From positions 17,607,594 to 17,671,593 of the forward strand of contig NC_036453.1 of the NCBI RefSeq assembly GCF_002775205.1: a stretch of 64,000 bases of DNA, read 5' to 3'. Shown here one piece after another: positions 41,101 to 54,360 of this stretch; position 1 is the stretch's first letter; the number at the start of each line of letters is the position of its first letter. The translations under genes and the position numbers were made by a program. The notes beneath the pieces are model-generated. The model ran no database searches, had not been told where the DNA came from, and was given only the letters and a program-made list of their open reading frames with translations. Source of the DNA: Xiphophorus maculatus. Taxonomy: Eukaryota; Chordata; Actinopteri; Cyprinodontiformes; Poeciliidae.

Positions 41101-43039
41101 AGCTAGTATAAATGATGCGTAGAGCTGCCAGTGACGGCCAAACAGCTTTTAGACCCATAAAAAGACTTATGACCGGAGTCCGTGGTGCCTCTGAAAGTGG
41201 ATCCTGCTTGAAAAAATGTGTGCACATTCCTGGCAATTGTTGTCCCGCACTCTCAATGTCTGCTACTCAGAAATTATTTACCTCCTTTGATTATTAACTG
41301 TTAAAATGTGCATCGCAACCTTTGAGAAAGTGGTGGTGTCAGTGATGAATGGTGTCGAAGGCCAGGAGCAGGCAATGAATTTGAGGTTGATGAGGCGACT
41401 CATAACAGGGCGTGCAACAGCAGTGCTCACCATCAATCTCTTCCTCTGTCCCCTGTAGACACCTGGCACATGCATCAGCAAACACACGGCTGCAAGAGAA
41501 CTGAGCCAACCCAGGCGAACACACACACACACACACGCCAACAGAGTAGTGCAAGGCCTTGTGGAAAGAGACTTGTCCTCCAGCCAAATGCTGCCATGTA
41601 AAACAGTAGAACGCAGCAAGTGGCTTTATTAGGACACTAGTTTGCATCCATATCGTTTGAGTTCATGGCACAGAGCCAGGCAAAGATGGGAAACAGTTAT
41701 TGTGGCAGAAAAACAACAGTTGCGTACACCTTTGCTGCAAGAAACCAAAGTGAATCAACACCTGCAATTTCTAATATGTTGAGCGCATGTGCACTGCATC
41801 AGTTATTCAGTTATACAAAAAAACTTTTAAAGAATTTCAGAGAAATTGTCTTTGATATTTTCTCACTGATTTATTTTCTTGCATGGTAGATCTGTGTTGT
41901 GTGAAAGTAATGATTGTGACGCTGTGTCTACTTCATTAGCGTAAATAAGACATTATGTACCCACATACTCACTTTAATTTTCTTGGTAGTTCACTGCTGA
42001 GGAATTATGGTGATAAATAATGAATAAAAATGTTGAATTCTCACATTTACTTTAATTTAGACCATGTACAGTAAAATGAAATGAGAACCAATAAAAATTT
42101 GAATAAGCAGGTCGAATGAAATTGGTGCATCTCAAATTTCCATTAAATAGAAAATGCAATCAAAATCATATGAGAATAATATTGTTCAAATGATAAGTCA
42201 TTAAAATTCATGGCATCGACGGACGTAAACATTTAAATGATATTTAATCATATTTCAGCCACGGCACTAGCGCTCATCATCAGTCATCAGAGCAAATGCT
42301 GGTTTCTTATTCAAGTGTTGAAGTGTCAAGCTCCTTATACTTTGGATAGGATACGTATATATGCGTATATATAGAGAGAAAATTTAGATGGCAATTTTAC
42401 AGAAGAAAATTGTTTCCTCTGCAGCTTAACGAAATACACAAATTTTCATATGACTGAAAACCATTTCATCCTTGCCCAAAAACCTTTTTTTTTTCAGAAA
42501 ACTGGTAAACCTACTAATTTTGGTAGGTTTACCATTAAGCAATTTTATTTCTGTAATTTCAATTTGCACAAGCAAAGATGATAGTCTTATCAGCTAAGCT
42601 TGCAACCAAAATAATAATAAAAAATTAACTGAAGTAGATTGAACTTTTATTAACCCTTTAGCATGCAAGAGAAGAGTGGTTCACAAACCTGTGATACTGT
42701 TGGGGGGTTTTTTCAGGTAATTCCTATAAAATGGAGCAACTTAGAAAACTAGTATGTATACTTTACAACCTAAATACAAACCTTATTAATAATACATTCG
42801 TTTTCTAAAATATAAGAATTGCAATAAGTAAAGCACAGTTGAAAAAATAACTTAAGTACCTTTTGAATTTGGATTACTGACTTTGAAATTTTGAGTTTCA
42901 TAAAATAAAACACAGCTGGTTATTTTACCGACTGTTGCTTTTCGATCATCTCAAATCCATCCTTCCTTGGCTTCTGATGGTCAGATTTGTCCATATAGCT
43001 ACTCCTCACTGGATGTTTCCTTTACTGAATAGTAGCTTG

Positions 43040-43175
43040 CCCAGGGACTCAGCATGTGAATGTGTTCGTGAATCGTACACATTCAGTCATCGGTGAATGA
43101 CTGAATGTAGTGTGAAGCGCTTTGGGTTTCTCTGGTCTTGATAAAGAGCTACACAAGTACAAGCCATTTACCAGA
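43040..43175 (+). repeat. Dispersed repeat fragment
   Basis: The segment with GTGTGAAGCGCTTTGGGTTTC and, downstream, AAAGAGCTACACAAGTACAAG then CCATTTACC matches a common fish interspersed-repeat motif (GCGCTTTGGG...CGCTATACAAGT.CA..CCATTTACC). Only this portion is present. Confidence 0.55.
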
Positions 43176-45804
43176 CAGGAAGAGGAAACCTGGTTTGCAG
43201 CAGAAGATAATGGAGGCAGGTGAGTATCCAGGTAATATCTCACAAAGGAAAAAGTGACTCAAGAAATGTGGCATCTCATGGAGGTACATCTCTAATTCAT
43301 CTCAGTCCTAACTGTTAGGACCTGGGAAGCATTGAGGACATACATGGTGAGTTTTCTCTAAGGAAGTTATTCTTTATCATGGGAATAGCCTGGATAGGTT
43401 GATCATCACATAATGAATGGTCGTTCAGCAGACACCTGATGAGGTATTAGGTGTGAATACTGACTGCCCACTGATGCAAGCATTGGAAAAAGTCACAGAA
43501 ACACACCCAACACATTCCACGGTCCACAATCATGACAACAGACTGCTTGATTACAGTTATTTTAAGCTTTTTTAATCAAATGTTTGACGAAGATCTGATA
43601 AATGGAAGACACGAACACATCTTAAGCAGCACCTTTAAGGCAAAAAACATGAACTTTCAGAATCGGCTTAATGGCGCCTTTCTATGAATAGTAACCTAAT
43701 AGGCTTTTTCTTAACCATTTTCCAACTTAAGTGGATTGGTTTTACACCAGCAGCTGCAAGGTAAATACAATATCGTGTAATAAAAGAACTCGTAATTAAC
43801 GAATTTCTAACTCTTTTGTAGAAACAATGGCTATTTTCTTCAGTTCTTTTGCTTCTGCATTTGAGTGTTTTTACTGTGGTATAGGCCAAATGCTGGTTAA
43901 GGCTCCACTAGAGATTTACCTTAAGGCAGACAAACAGAAGGATAGATGAGTCCTCCAAAACTCCTTGTTGAAGTGAAAACTGTTATCGGTTATCAGTGCA
44001 CCACCCGACTGGAAGGGAAGTAATCTGAAAGCTGTTTGAAATGCAGTAATTTGCTAGTGTGACTCATCACTGACACCTACAGCAACAACAACAACAAAAA
44101 AAAACTCTGATCCTTTAAAGGCAGAGGAGGGTAACGTAACTGTGTGTGTATGTGCTAGATAAAACCAACAAGATGGCATTTGAGGTTAATAGAGACAAAG
44201 CTATAGAAGGGTATGTAGCTCCAGCTACATAAACGTGGACCACACATGCTCGCTGCTTTTTGCTGTAAATATTTTCCCAGTTGTACTTGCTGACCTTTAA
44301 TTAGCATAATTAACACATGAATCTTTTACTGTTGATTGCACACACTTGAGTACTTGTGCTTCTAATTGTATAGCTAGATTTATCATTTCTGGTGTTGAGA
44401 AATGTCTCTCTTCATAGATATTTTAGCCATGCTAAGCTCGATAAAGAAGAAAAACAACCTTAGTGTGGGTTGCGAAGCCTTTCTGAGGGTGGCAATGCAA
44501 ATCAAACCGTCTGTGTCCTGGTATCAAACAGGAAGCCACCGTCAAGTTAATATAATTTTGATGACAGCCTGATGGTATCAAAGCAAACAGTGTTGCCTCA
44601 CTTGAGGTGTCAGGTTGAGGGAAATTATTATGATTAATACAGGGTTACAGCAAGGCAGGAGTGTAATCAGTCTTTGCCTTGCTAATCATTATCTTCCTCT
44701 GATTCATTTTGGCTCAAGATTTAAAAGAAGATATCAAGCTCTATTGTGGTGGGAATATAGCTCAAGCAAGAGTTTCAATCATGTATCCAGCATATGGTGA
44801 ATTATTAGGCGCTGGAGCTGGCAACTCATAAATAATGATATTAATGATGGTAATGACTTCAGATCATCTAATAGCCGCAATACAGGAAATTGGACACTCA
44901 AAATGCTCCACTTGAAACTGCCACATCTTCTGTGGACAATTTCAGTCAAATCTTGTACATACATTTTGGATAATATTCCAGGGGATTTTCCAGTCTCCCC
45001 AAATTACCACGTCATCATACGTTTGTATGCTGTCAAGTCTTTGTATCTTAAAATGACTCAATTGTGCTTGGTCCACCTGGTTAGACTTATACAGAACTCT
45101 ATGATGCTTCAACATAGATTTTGTATTTAAATTCCATCAAAGTTAATATAAACACAACAAACACTTCTCTTTTGAAAACAAGAAATTAGAAGAAAAACAT
45201 TAGGACATGGGATCTGTCTGCGAATCTTATTAGGTGATTTTAGATTTTTAGATGCATCCCTTCTCCAACACATCTGAATAAAATCAATGGTTTGTCACCA
45301 GGCCTCTAAAATTTGCTGGGTGTTTGATCTCAAGGACTGGACCAGGCGTCCAGCCTGAGCAAAATCCATATGGGACACATAGTGATGGGAAGAGCCTGTT
45401 GGTTTGGCTCCCAAATGGCTCTTAATTTATTATCATCTGCAGCCCCATATTTTAGCAAAATTTTGCAAATAGGAATGTTTCTTATGTTCTCTATATTTGA
45501 TTTATAACGTTTTATTTGATTAATTGCAAGTATTTGTTCTGTTATGAAAGCAGACATTCTTACTTTTGTATAATAGGGCCTATTTTAATCCAAATTTTAA
45601 TTTTTAACAAAAACAAATAAACAACACGCTGCAAGCAAATCTGCGGAACCGACCCAAAATAATATTTTATTATTATATAATCTTCAGGTGCTGCTCCTCT
45701 TACAGGTGTCAGTTATGTTCAAGTGTTTTTGCAACACACTTTCCTCCTCACCATCCGATTGTCGTCTGTCCCCCGCTCTGTTTTCTCATAATTGTATGAT
45801 CCCA

Positions 45805-47326
45805 TATGCCCACATGTGATTGGCCGCAAGGCTGCTACGTCATAACGTTCCGCCAAAAGCAGAGCGCTCTCACTGAGAGTGAGAGCTAAGCGGCTCTGAG
45901 TTTCTCGTTGCGTTGTTGTGTTTGTAGCCCCGCCCCTTATAATGAAGAACGACTTTCAATGAGGAACAGGTGTTCTGCTTATCTGTGCTACCTGTAAGTC
46001 CGTCCTACCTTGTGGTAATGTTAGGGGAAGTACACAACTGGAGTTATTTAGCTTTGACAGAAAGCTACAAAGCAGATGCTAACATTAGCATCTTCAATGC
46101 TAGCTGTTAGCCAGAGTCTACCGAGTGCTTAAGCTAATTGCAGTTCAGAATATGTCACGGCAGAGTTAACAGTCAGACCATCAAGGCAACCACAATGTTG
46201 TCTGTTAAAATCTCTCAGGTAGGAAAATATTTGGGGTTATGTGTCCTCTCCGTACATAACATTGGCATTCAGTAAAGAATTGCAAAGTTTAAAAAATGAA
46301 TACCGCTTAACAAATTTCTTCAGCGTGCGTTTACTCCCAACAAATAGCTGCGTAGAGTGACAACATTGGTCCTAGGATGAGCAGAAATTATCTTTACCTC
46401 GCTTGATGAATCATGTTTTGTTTCTTTATTAATATTATGAACTAGCACTATTCTTGGGTACAATTTCAGGATACTCTATCCAATGCAAGTAACTTAAGAA
46501 AGATGAAACATTTCATCCCAAAATGTATGAGACACAGACCGCTTGTTTCTACACCAGCTTTGCTGTTCTAAAGTGATTTTCTTTCTGCTGAGCCTGTTGT
46601 GCCATTTGGAGACCAATAAGATGCAGTAAACACTGCATATTATCACTGGAATGATAATATGTATAAACAGTAACTATTGCAAGAATTAATTTTGTTAAAT
46701 GTTGAAAAAAATGGATTAGAAAAAATGTTTTTTCTACCTGAATGTGTTATTTTGTATTTATTTGCTGCTTTTTATTCTATTTTAGTCATTGAAATGCCAG
46801 AATTTCAACATAACTCGGTATTTTGATTGATGACATTTTAAAATATTAAATTAGATTTTATGATAAGTTACTCGGTGCTTAAGTAGCTTTTTTCAATTTT
46901 TTGGAAAGCTAAATTTTTCTTTTAGTAGCAATAAGTTAAGTAGTGTTATTCGTAAATACAGTCTAGCTACGCTACCCTCCTCTGCCTAAGTTACATCCTT
47001 TATTGGATATTTAATGCCATGAATAAACCCAGCTCTCCTTAATTTCTGTGCAGAATTTGTGCTTTAAAATAATTTTTTATTGTCACAACAGAAAGAGCAA
47101 AGTGAGGCCATACAACCAGAGGCCAGCAGCAGGGACGATGATGCAGGATCTTCTCAGGTAAGGGCAGATTATAACTTGTTGAGAAAAAGTTACCTATCAA
47201 TACCAATCTAATCTGATTGTTACAGGTATCAGGACATGGTTTTTACAGACATTTCAGGTTTACTCTCATTCATACTCTAAGATATTTTTTATCTAGGTTG
47301 GGAGAAAAAAAGTAAAACATCCGTGA
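45805..47326 (+). other. Promoter-like segment with two or three candidate small exons
   Basis: A CpG-richer segment (45805-45960) with an inverted CCAAT box (GATTGGCC) and a GC box (CCCCGCCCC) precedes an ATG at 46195. From it, MLSVKISQ ends exactly at a donor (CAG/GTAGGA, 46218). A 66-bp exon at 47092-47157 follows (acceptor TCACAACAG, donor CAG/GTAAGG), open as KEQSEAIQPEASSRDDDAGSSQ in matching phase 0. A third piece (from 47297) adds VGRKKVKHP and stops at 47326. The product is tiny and has no recognised domain. It could be a long noncoding RNA or the relic 5' end of a transposase gene, since hAT-like ends lie nearby. Confidence 0.3.
46870..46990 (-). mobile_element. hAT-like element end
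   Basis: Read on the minus strand, the end is CAGAGGAGGGTAGCGTAGC followed by a run rich in TACTTAACTTATTGC-type sequence and ending CACCGAGTAAC. This resembles the widespread fish hAT end CAGAGGTGGGTAGAGTAGC...GAGTAAC. A similar GCAGAGGAGGGTAACGTAAC occurs in plus orientation at about 44119-44138, 2.9 kb to the left. Confidence 0.45.
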
Positions 47327-47329
47327 CAT

Positions 47330-50300
47330 CCTCTAATAGGGCAAGGAAAGCCAAAAATAGGTCGGTGGAACTTGTTTATTTACAGGTGTATACGCTTTTT
47401 TTTTATCTTAAAAAATAATCACATTTGACAGAGGAGCTTTAATCTTCAGATGCAACACAGTGATTTCCAAGAAACAGAATTAAAGGGTGAAATTAAAGGA
47501 TTATACAGAGCTGAGTGCCTTCCAAGCTGTGACAACGTGTAGCAAGTCAACGTGTTAGAAACATTAAATTATTCAGTACTTTCCTCTTCGTCATTCCAAT
47601 TCCAAAAAGTCTTTAATGGAAACGGAATGAAGGTCAATGTTATACATCAAACAATAAAAAAGGTCACTTCAAGATTTACGATTTCTTGATGGCAATTCCA
47701 AGTAAAACAAAGTACAGAGCATCACTTTCTGTGAAAGAGATGCTTCCCTTATTTGCTGCATAAGGGAAGCAGTGCAGATTAGCCAGACTCGATATTTGCT
47801 GAGTCACATCGTGACTTCCTTTGGCGCTTTCTTTGCCTATCGAGTCCAGTTATCTCCTTTGAAGTGTAAATGGATTATCCCTGCTTGTTACCTTGAACTT
47901 ACTGTGAAAATAGATAAACGTATTGAGTTGTAAAATGTGGGCTGTGACTTCTGCAAGCACCCACCCAGAGTCGTGATATCAGATCTACTGTTTTTATACA
48001 ATAAAATAGTAACAGTAAAAATGAATCATTTTTTACATTTACAGCATTCATAAATAACACCTAAAATTAAGAGTGTGATGAAGCATTTTCTGACATTGTG
48101 CTGGAACCTTTTATGTCTGTGTTGCATAAATATCTTCTAAATGAAGGACGCATGTCAACTACTCATTGTTTTTTTTTTTTGAAAAAAGTCCCCTTGTACA
48201 TAAAGAACCAATATGGGGTTCAGTTTTTTGGATTGTGGTTTTATTCATGGGCAGAAGATAAAGCAGTCAAGAATCTGCTGCAATCATACTGGTAAATGTA
48301 GCTGGGATCCCATAACACCTGTCATTTGTCAGTTAGGATTTTGTTTAATACACAATAGTGTGTTAAAAGTGACAATTACAAAAGTGTCAAACACAGTGTT
48401 ACTGTATCACTGGTTTCAAATTTATGTTCCTGTTCAAGGACAAAAACCATTGGACATAACACACTTTTTATGTGACCAACTACAAAAGAAGAGGAAACAA
48501 AGTTACAAATGGCAGGCGATAACAAAATAAATAAGCTAATTTGTGAATGAAATCATAATCTGCATATTTTGAATGGAAAAGTTGATGTTCAGGTTGAAAA
48601 ATATTTATTTTAACTTGGGTTGATTGAATTTAAATCAGTGGAGGCCCTGCCTTGTAATTTAGAGCTCTTAATTAAATGAATTGTTGTTAAGTTATTGGTA
48701 GCAGATATAAATTTTGGCATGTGGTGGAGTAAGTGCCTTAAGGATTAGGAAGGCGGCCAACAGATGATTAGACAGGTGGTCCTATTATAGTGCCTAATCA
48801 GTTATTAAAGAGTATAAGCTCTCTTTAATAATATGGCTAAAAAGCCTTGACATATTATGCATATCACTTGGCTTTCCTGGAAAGTAGTCGGGTAGAATGG
48901 CAGCGCAAAGGAATCAGACACTGGTAAAACATAGATTTAACTTTTTGCTTTCAGTTGCAGACAATGTTTGATGAGAACAATTAAAATAAACAGAATTGGT
49001 CATTTATTAAATAGGAACATCACAGTGTTTGTCATGTTGTCATCATCATCATCCACTGACAAATTGCAAAGAGTCTTGTCTCTTTACCCAGAAGGCAAGT
49101 GCAGATGTAATGAAGTTTTGTAATCTTTGGCAAACATTATAATTATTATTCGTTGGTGTTACCTGTCTTGAGCAAAAGGAACCTTCAAAGAGAATGTTGG
49201 TCCTGTACATTGAAGCATCTTCTTATTTCTGCCCAACTTTCTTATAAGTTAAGTAAATTATGTATTAGAATATTTTTAATTAGATTCTCTGTTTCAATTA
49301 TATGCCACATTTCGCTGAATGTAAAAACAGCAAAACCTCTCAGAGATGAAAGAGTGTTGTAACATGCAAATATTTTACCATGACTCCAACATGAGAGGGC
49401 TTGTGTTTAATCTACTTACTGTACTCTGGCTTTTTATTCTTTCAAATGGAAAAGAAATCCTCCTGTACTGAGAGTGTAAGCCCATGGCTTGAAAAATGTG
49501 AAAGGATTCCAGCAATAAAAAGGCTGAATAAAGCCTACAGCCAGACAGCTGAGTATTCACAAAATTCATTTTTTAGATAGCACCAGCTGGAAATGAAATT
49601 TCCCATTTCTCTATCTGTCACTTCTACTAATCCAGAGAGTGATCTCCCCGAAACAAAGATGTGTTTTCTGGATGTAACTGAATGTCATAAGCCCTTTCTT
49701 CCTCTATCGTTTCAGTTCATCATCTTCTCTGTTATGATGTTTCTTTCCTGTCTTTGCGATAGTTTCCTTTGCCTCTCACGTTTTAGCTTATGAGCATAAA
49801 TATAATGTTTCTTATTAGGGATATTATAATTTTCAAAAGAAGCAAAGAAGAGTAAAATGCCAAAATGTCCCATGGATAAACTTTTTTTTTTAGGTTCATT
49901 CAATATTCTACACAATTTACATGCTTAGAAAGGATTAGAATTAAGTTTTTACAATCTAACAGTTCTTTAGTTGTAAATATTACATTTACAATTGCCCATT
50001 GTCTAAACCTGTTTATCCTTAAAGAGGTTTGGGTGGGTTAAGTACCACTGCATCAAGGCAGCCTAGCCCAAGTAACTATACCTAAGCAGCTTTACAGCGC
50101 ATTTCCTATACATGCATTCATTTCTGTCATTTCTGTTTGCATATGGTGTATGTATATACATATATATAAAATCTTCTTTAAGTCAAATATCACCTTGGAA
50201 CCTACAGCACAATAAAAACTTCCAGTGAGATCCATTATGTCCATAAAAGATGCCTGTTGTCGGATTTATCTTAGCTATCATATCGGTGGAAACACAGGTA

Positions 50301-53300
50301 TCCTGTTAGATGTAAACTTTATCACTATAGCTTATTTGTGTTATGTGTCAAAAATCAAAAGTATGAGCATGCAGGCGAGACGGGAATGAAATTTCAGCAT
50401 CACACAAACAGCTTCCAAAGACATTGAAGGTAGAAAATGACTATAAGATTATAGTGATAGGCTAATGTGAAATTCCAGTTAAATCCACATGTTTGCCCTA
50501 ATTGTTCTTTTAGAACAGTTTATGTGAAAGGGTGAAGATCGTCCTACAATCCTGTACGCATCTACGTCAAAACATGCTGAGGAAAATGCAAAACAACACA
50601 TCTTAGAGCTCTAATCATAATACCGTGATCATATAAAATCATAATATTTTTATTTACGGTTATAATAGCCCATTATTTAGTGGACAATAACCTGCCACCC
50701 TCACCCCAAACACAAATGCTTTGGCTGCTGACACAACTTATGACTTTGAGTTCATTAAGCTGCACTAATAGAGTTTAAAATGCTACAGGCAGAGAGAGGA
50801 AAATGTGCAGCTTCCTCCCGCACAGGGTTAGGCAGCTCCTGTCACTGACACAAACAAATGACATCACAGTAGTGTCTGGTTCCAGTCACAATTAATTATA
50901 TTTATTTATTTCATATATATATATTTATATTACATTTTTTTTCTTTCTTGGAGAAACAAAAGAAAAAATGAGGGACTTGGTGTGCATGGTTTTTTGCAAA
51001 CAATACAGGCTTTTTCACCTTTTTTGGTGGACCTGGCAACAAAAAGCTTGTAGTCAGCGGTCTTGGTCACACACTTTGTTTTGCTTCACTGATGCATTTA
51101 GTTTTCTGCTAAGAGAGGGTGGTGTGGCAGCGGAAACCTTTTTATCTTTTGTCTGAACTGATCTAGAAAGATACAACACTGATTTACTGCAACACTTATT
51201 TTGGCTTCTCATCTGATGAAAAGGACTACTGGACAGTGAATTTACTGAATCTTTACGAACCTAAAAACAGAGATTAAAACTGGAGCTGTTGTTACTTTGC
51301 CTGTGCAGGCATAAACAGCGGCTTTACTAAGTCTTCTTCTGCTAGCAGAAAGGCCGTTTGATGTTTTGATGCATTAGAAGATAGAAACCTCACTCAACCT
51401 CATATGTCTTTTGTCAAATTTGGCCTGAAAATGTTATCCCTTCTCACTTCTTCTCTATTTAGCCACTTGCACAACATGCAGAAATTTTTATTAAATCTTA
51501 ATTGGGGCAAAACTAATGAGTAACATTTTATGAGAAAAAAAATGCAAATCCCTTTTTTATTGGACTTTGCAAATGCGCTTCCATTTAATAAGTACTCTGC
51601 CATTTATTACCTAACGTAACCTAAACTGACCATGTTTAGAAAATATTAGTATTTTCATAGTAAAAGTAGATAATGGTCAGCAGTCCTCTCTCTAAATATT
51701 TAAGAAGTGTAAAATAAGCCAATATTATTATGATCCATAGTATCTTTCTGTAACGTTTCGGGTGTGGCATATTGGGGAATTTTAATTCAGATTTAGATTT
51801 TTATGTTGAAAGGCCGTGGGATGCCATTTATTCTTAAAAAGACATAAAAGAGCCATTACAATCCACTAACAAACATACATTTTCATTATTTAAAATTCAT
51901 TATTACCTAAGTGTTTTTTAGTTTATGTTTTTAACTTTTTGAATTATGTTGGAAGCATAGCACAGGTTGATTTTAAAACCTTAAAGAATTCAAATCCTGT
52001 ACGCCCAAAAGAATTTATATAGTAATGCAATGACTTGCTTTCATCTCTAGTTGCAACAGTAAATTTTACTGAGAACTTAAAAGAGTCATTTTTTATAGAA
52101 CGTCTGTCATCATCATGGGGTAAATACAGCAAGAAACACTGAGACAATGTCAACATTATCTCAGGTAAAAGCACGCAGAAAACACATTGCCTGAGAGAAA
52201 AAACACCCACAAACCGACAAAGTGTGAAAAACAGACACAAGTTCGGGTTACAATGGAAACTAGAGGTGGTGAGGTGTCAGGCCTGATTTTCTAAGCATTA
52301 GGAGAGTCATGAAGACCACTTGAATGTGTATTACAAAGACAGCATCAAGCAGTTCTGACTTCTCCAGGGTTCATTTTGACTGCAGGTATTAAATCTCCAT
52401 GATTGGAGTAGCAGTATGTGAAGTAGAAGGAGAGCAGTAAAACAGCATGACATAATCAATGGAACGTGTCAGTACATCTGGCAGCATAGCCCTCTTGGCC
52501 CCATGAAGAAAATAGGACATCCAGTAACAAATGGGTGGAATTTTACTGTCACTGTTATGAAACGTGATTTTTGTTTGTTTTTAAAGGTTTAATACCTACT
52601 TAGGTTTGATTTTGGGTTATAAACAAGTTGCTACTCACCTCTCCAATTGGAAATAAACTGAAAACCTTTAGTTTTAAAACCTCAAACATCCTCAGCTACC
52701 TTAAACTATGATTTAAACTTTAAATCTTTAAATTTTAAAGAGAGGTTAAAGGTGGGGCATTATGTAAATTTGACTTTTTTGAGCTCTATATCATGCTCTA
52801 ATGTTGTTCCCTTATCAAGCGTTCCTTTGATTCTTTCATGCATGTTTAAGAAATACTGTTGTAAAAAAAACAGTAAAAGCAACATGTTAGGCTAATACCT
52901 AGTTACCACAGAAGATAGCCTGACTAATTAACAGCTAATGGCTTATTTTTATTTATTTTTTTCTCAAATAGAGCAGAACTATTGGACATAATATTCTCCA
53001 CAGTTGAAAACTCCTTCTAAACTTAGCTGGTCATTCTTCATTCTTTATTTTGCTTTTGCCTTTGTTTCATAATGAACTAAATGTTTAATTTTACTTTATT
53101 TATTCTTTATTTTGAACATGATAGAAGTATAAAGTCACACACATGAACAATGTTGAATATTCCTTAATAATAAATCACAATGACATTACAAAAACATTTA
53201 TTTTGCCAGCATGATTATTTCGCTTTCAAATATTAGTTGGATGAAATAAAACATTTTTACATTTTTGTATAAATGTCAAACTGGTATTTTTACTCAAACT

Positions 53301-53820
53301 TATTGTGTGAAAATTACATTCTGGCCCAGGGAAAGTCCACCCTTTCCAGCAACACAAAGCCGATGATTTATTATTGTATTTAGCCATAAAAAAATGCTGC
53401 CTTGTTACTATTCTTGGCCTAGAAGTTGCCTTTGGTGATAGTGGTTAAAAGGTGAATTGTTTAATGAGCCAAAAATGATTATGATTGTCTACCCCAGAAA
53501 CCACCTGAATGGAGGAAGGAAAACATTTTAAGATCATAATAAAAACTCACAGTGACTCAGATCAAACAGAATCACTGAAGAAAGGAAGGAAAAGGAACAT
53601 TTTTGTCAAGAACTTTCTAATCATGGGTTTCAAATTGACTCAACAGTCTTTCTATGCAAATGTCAGCCTCCTTTCTTTTTTCTTTTTTTTTTTTGTAGCT
53701 GTTTTGTTTAATTTATTTGCCAATTGAGCCAGGCAGGGTAAAAGTAAACAATTAAACCTGGCAGATTTGGACCATCGTCAAGCAGGAATATTTGGGAGCA
53801 AAATAATATTGCTTGTTCTA
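47330..53820. other. Gene-free AT-rich interval
   Basis: No exon series, RNA gene or recognised transposon was found. It contains scattered homopolymers, a short TATATA tract at 50155-50168 and 50914-50932, and a CATCATCATC tract near 49040-49053. Open frames are short and have no family resemblance. Confidence 0.5.
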
Positions 53821-53829
53821 CTCTTATCG

Positions 53830-54360
53830 GGATCAGAAACAGCTTTATTGACCAGGTTTGTGCACATATAAAAAATTATTAAATATTAATACATTAATTT
53901 GGTTGGAAATAAAAGTAGGTTTGTTAAAGTAAAATGGATATGTACAGTGTTATTAGAAATTATAGTTAGAGCAAATACTGCATATATAGTGTTGACTCAA
54001 AGCAGAGTAGTTTGTGCACTCCAACAGTTAAGTGTTGGTCAGAAGACAACGTGGGGAAAAATAGTCTTTGCAAATAGCAACAACCCAAAGGTAAACAGTT
54101 TGTGTCCAGAATGTGTGGGGTCTGCAGATCTTAGCTTCCCTTTTTCCTTGTCTGAGTCCCGGATGGAGAGAAGGTCAGCCATCATATTCCGCTCTGCAGA
54201 TCTTGTAAAAGATCTGAGTTAGTACAGCGTCTCAGGCAGGAGGGGGAAACACCATCAGGTTCTAGAGTTTTTGTGATTTTCTGGAATGGAAAAAGTCTTT
54301 CCACATGTTCCTCTGAGCTCTTTAGTCCAAGCAGGGGATCGGTTGAGGGATGAGCGGTAG
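53830..54360. repeat. Possible dispersed retroelement relic
   Basis: It begins with ATCAGAAACAGCTTTATTGA then CCAGGTTTGTGCAC, a motif that recurs in fish genomes next to LINE-like relics. Further on it contains a non-AT-rich block (54100-54240 and 54290-54360) unlike the flanks. No frame longer than about 100 codons is recognisable. Confidence 0.35.

Larger units (their letters stand above)
34000..45370. other. Gene-free interval right of vgf
   Basis: Apart from the repeats listed separately, I see no exon series, RNA gene or recognised element. Small features are a hairpin with a 12-bp stem (TGGTAAACCTAC, 42503-42514, with 42523-42534), a GAAA tract near 40884-40900, an AC tract near 41520-41537, and homeodomain-type AATTA/TAATTA clusters near 44297-44312. 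The stretches at 36200-36990 and 39500-40240 are less AT-rich than their surroundings. Confidence 0.5.
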
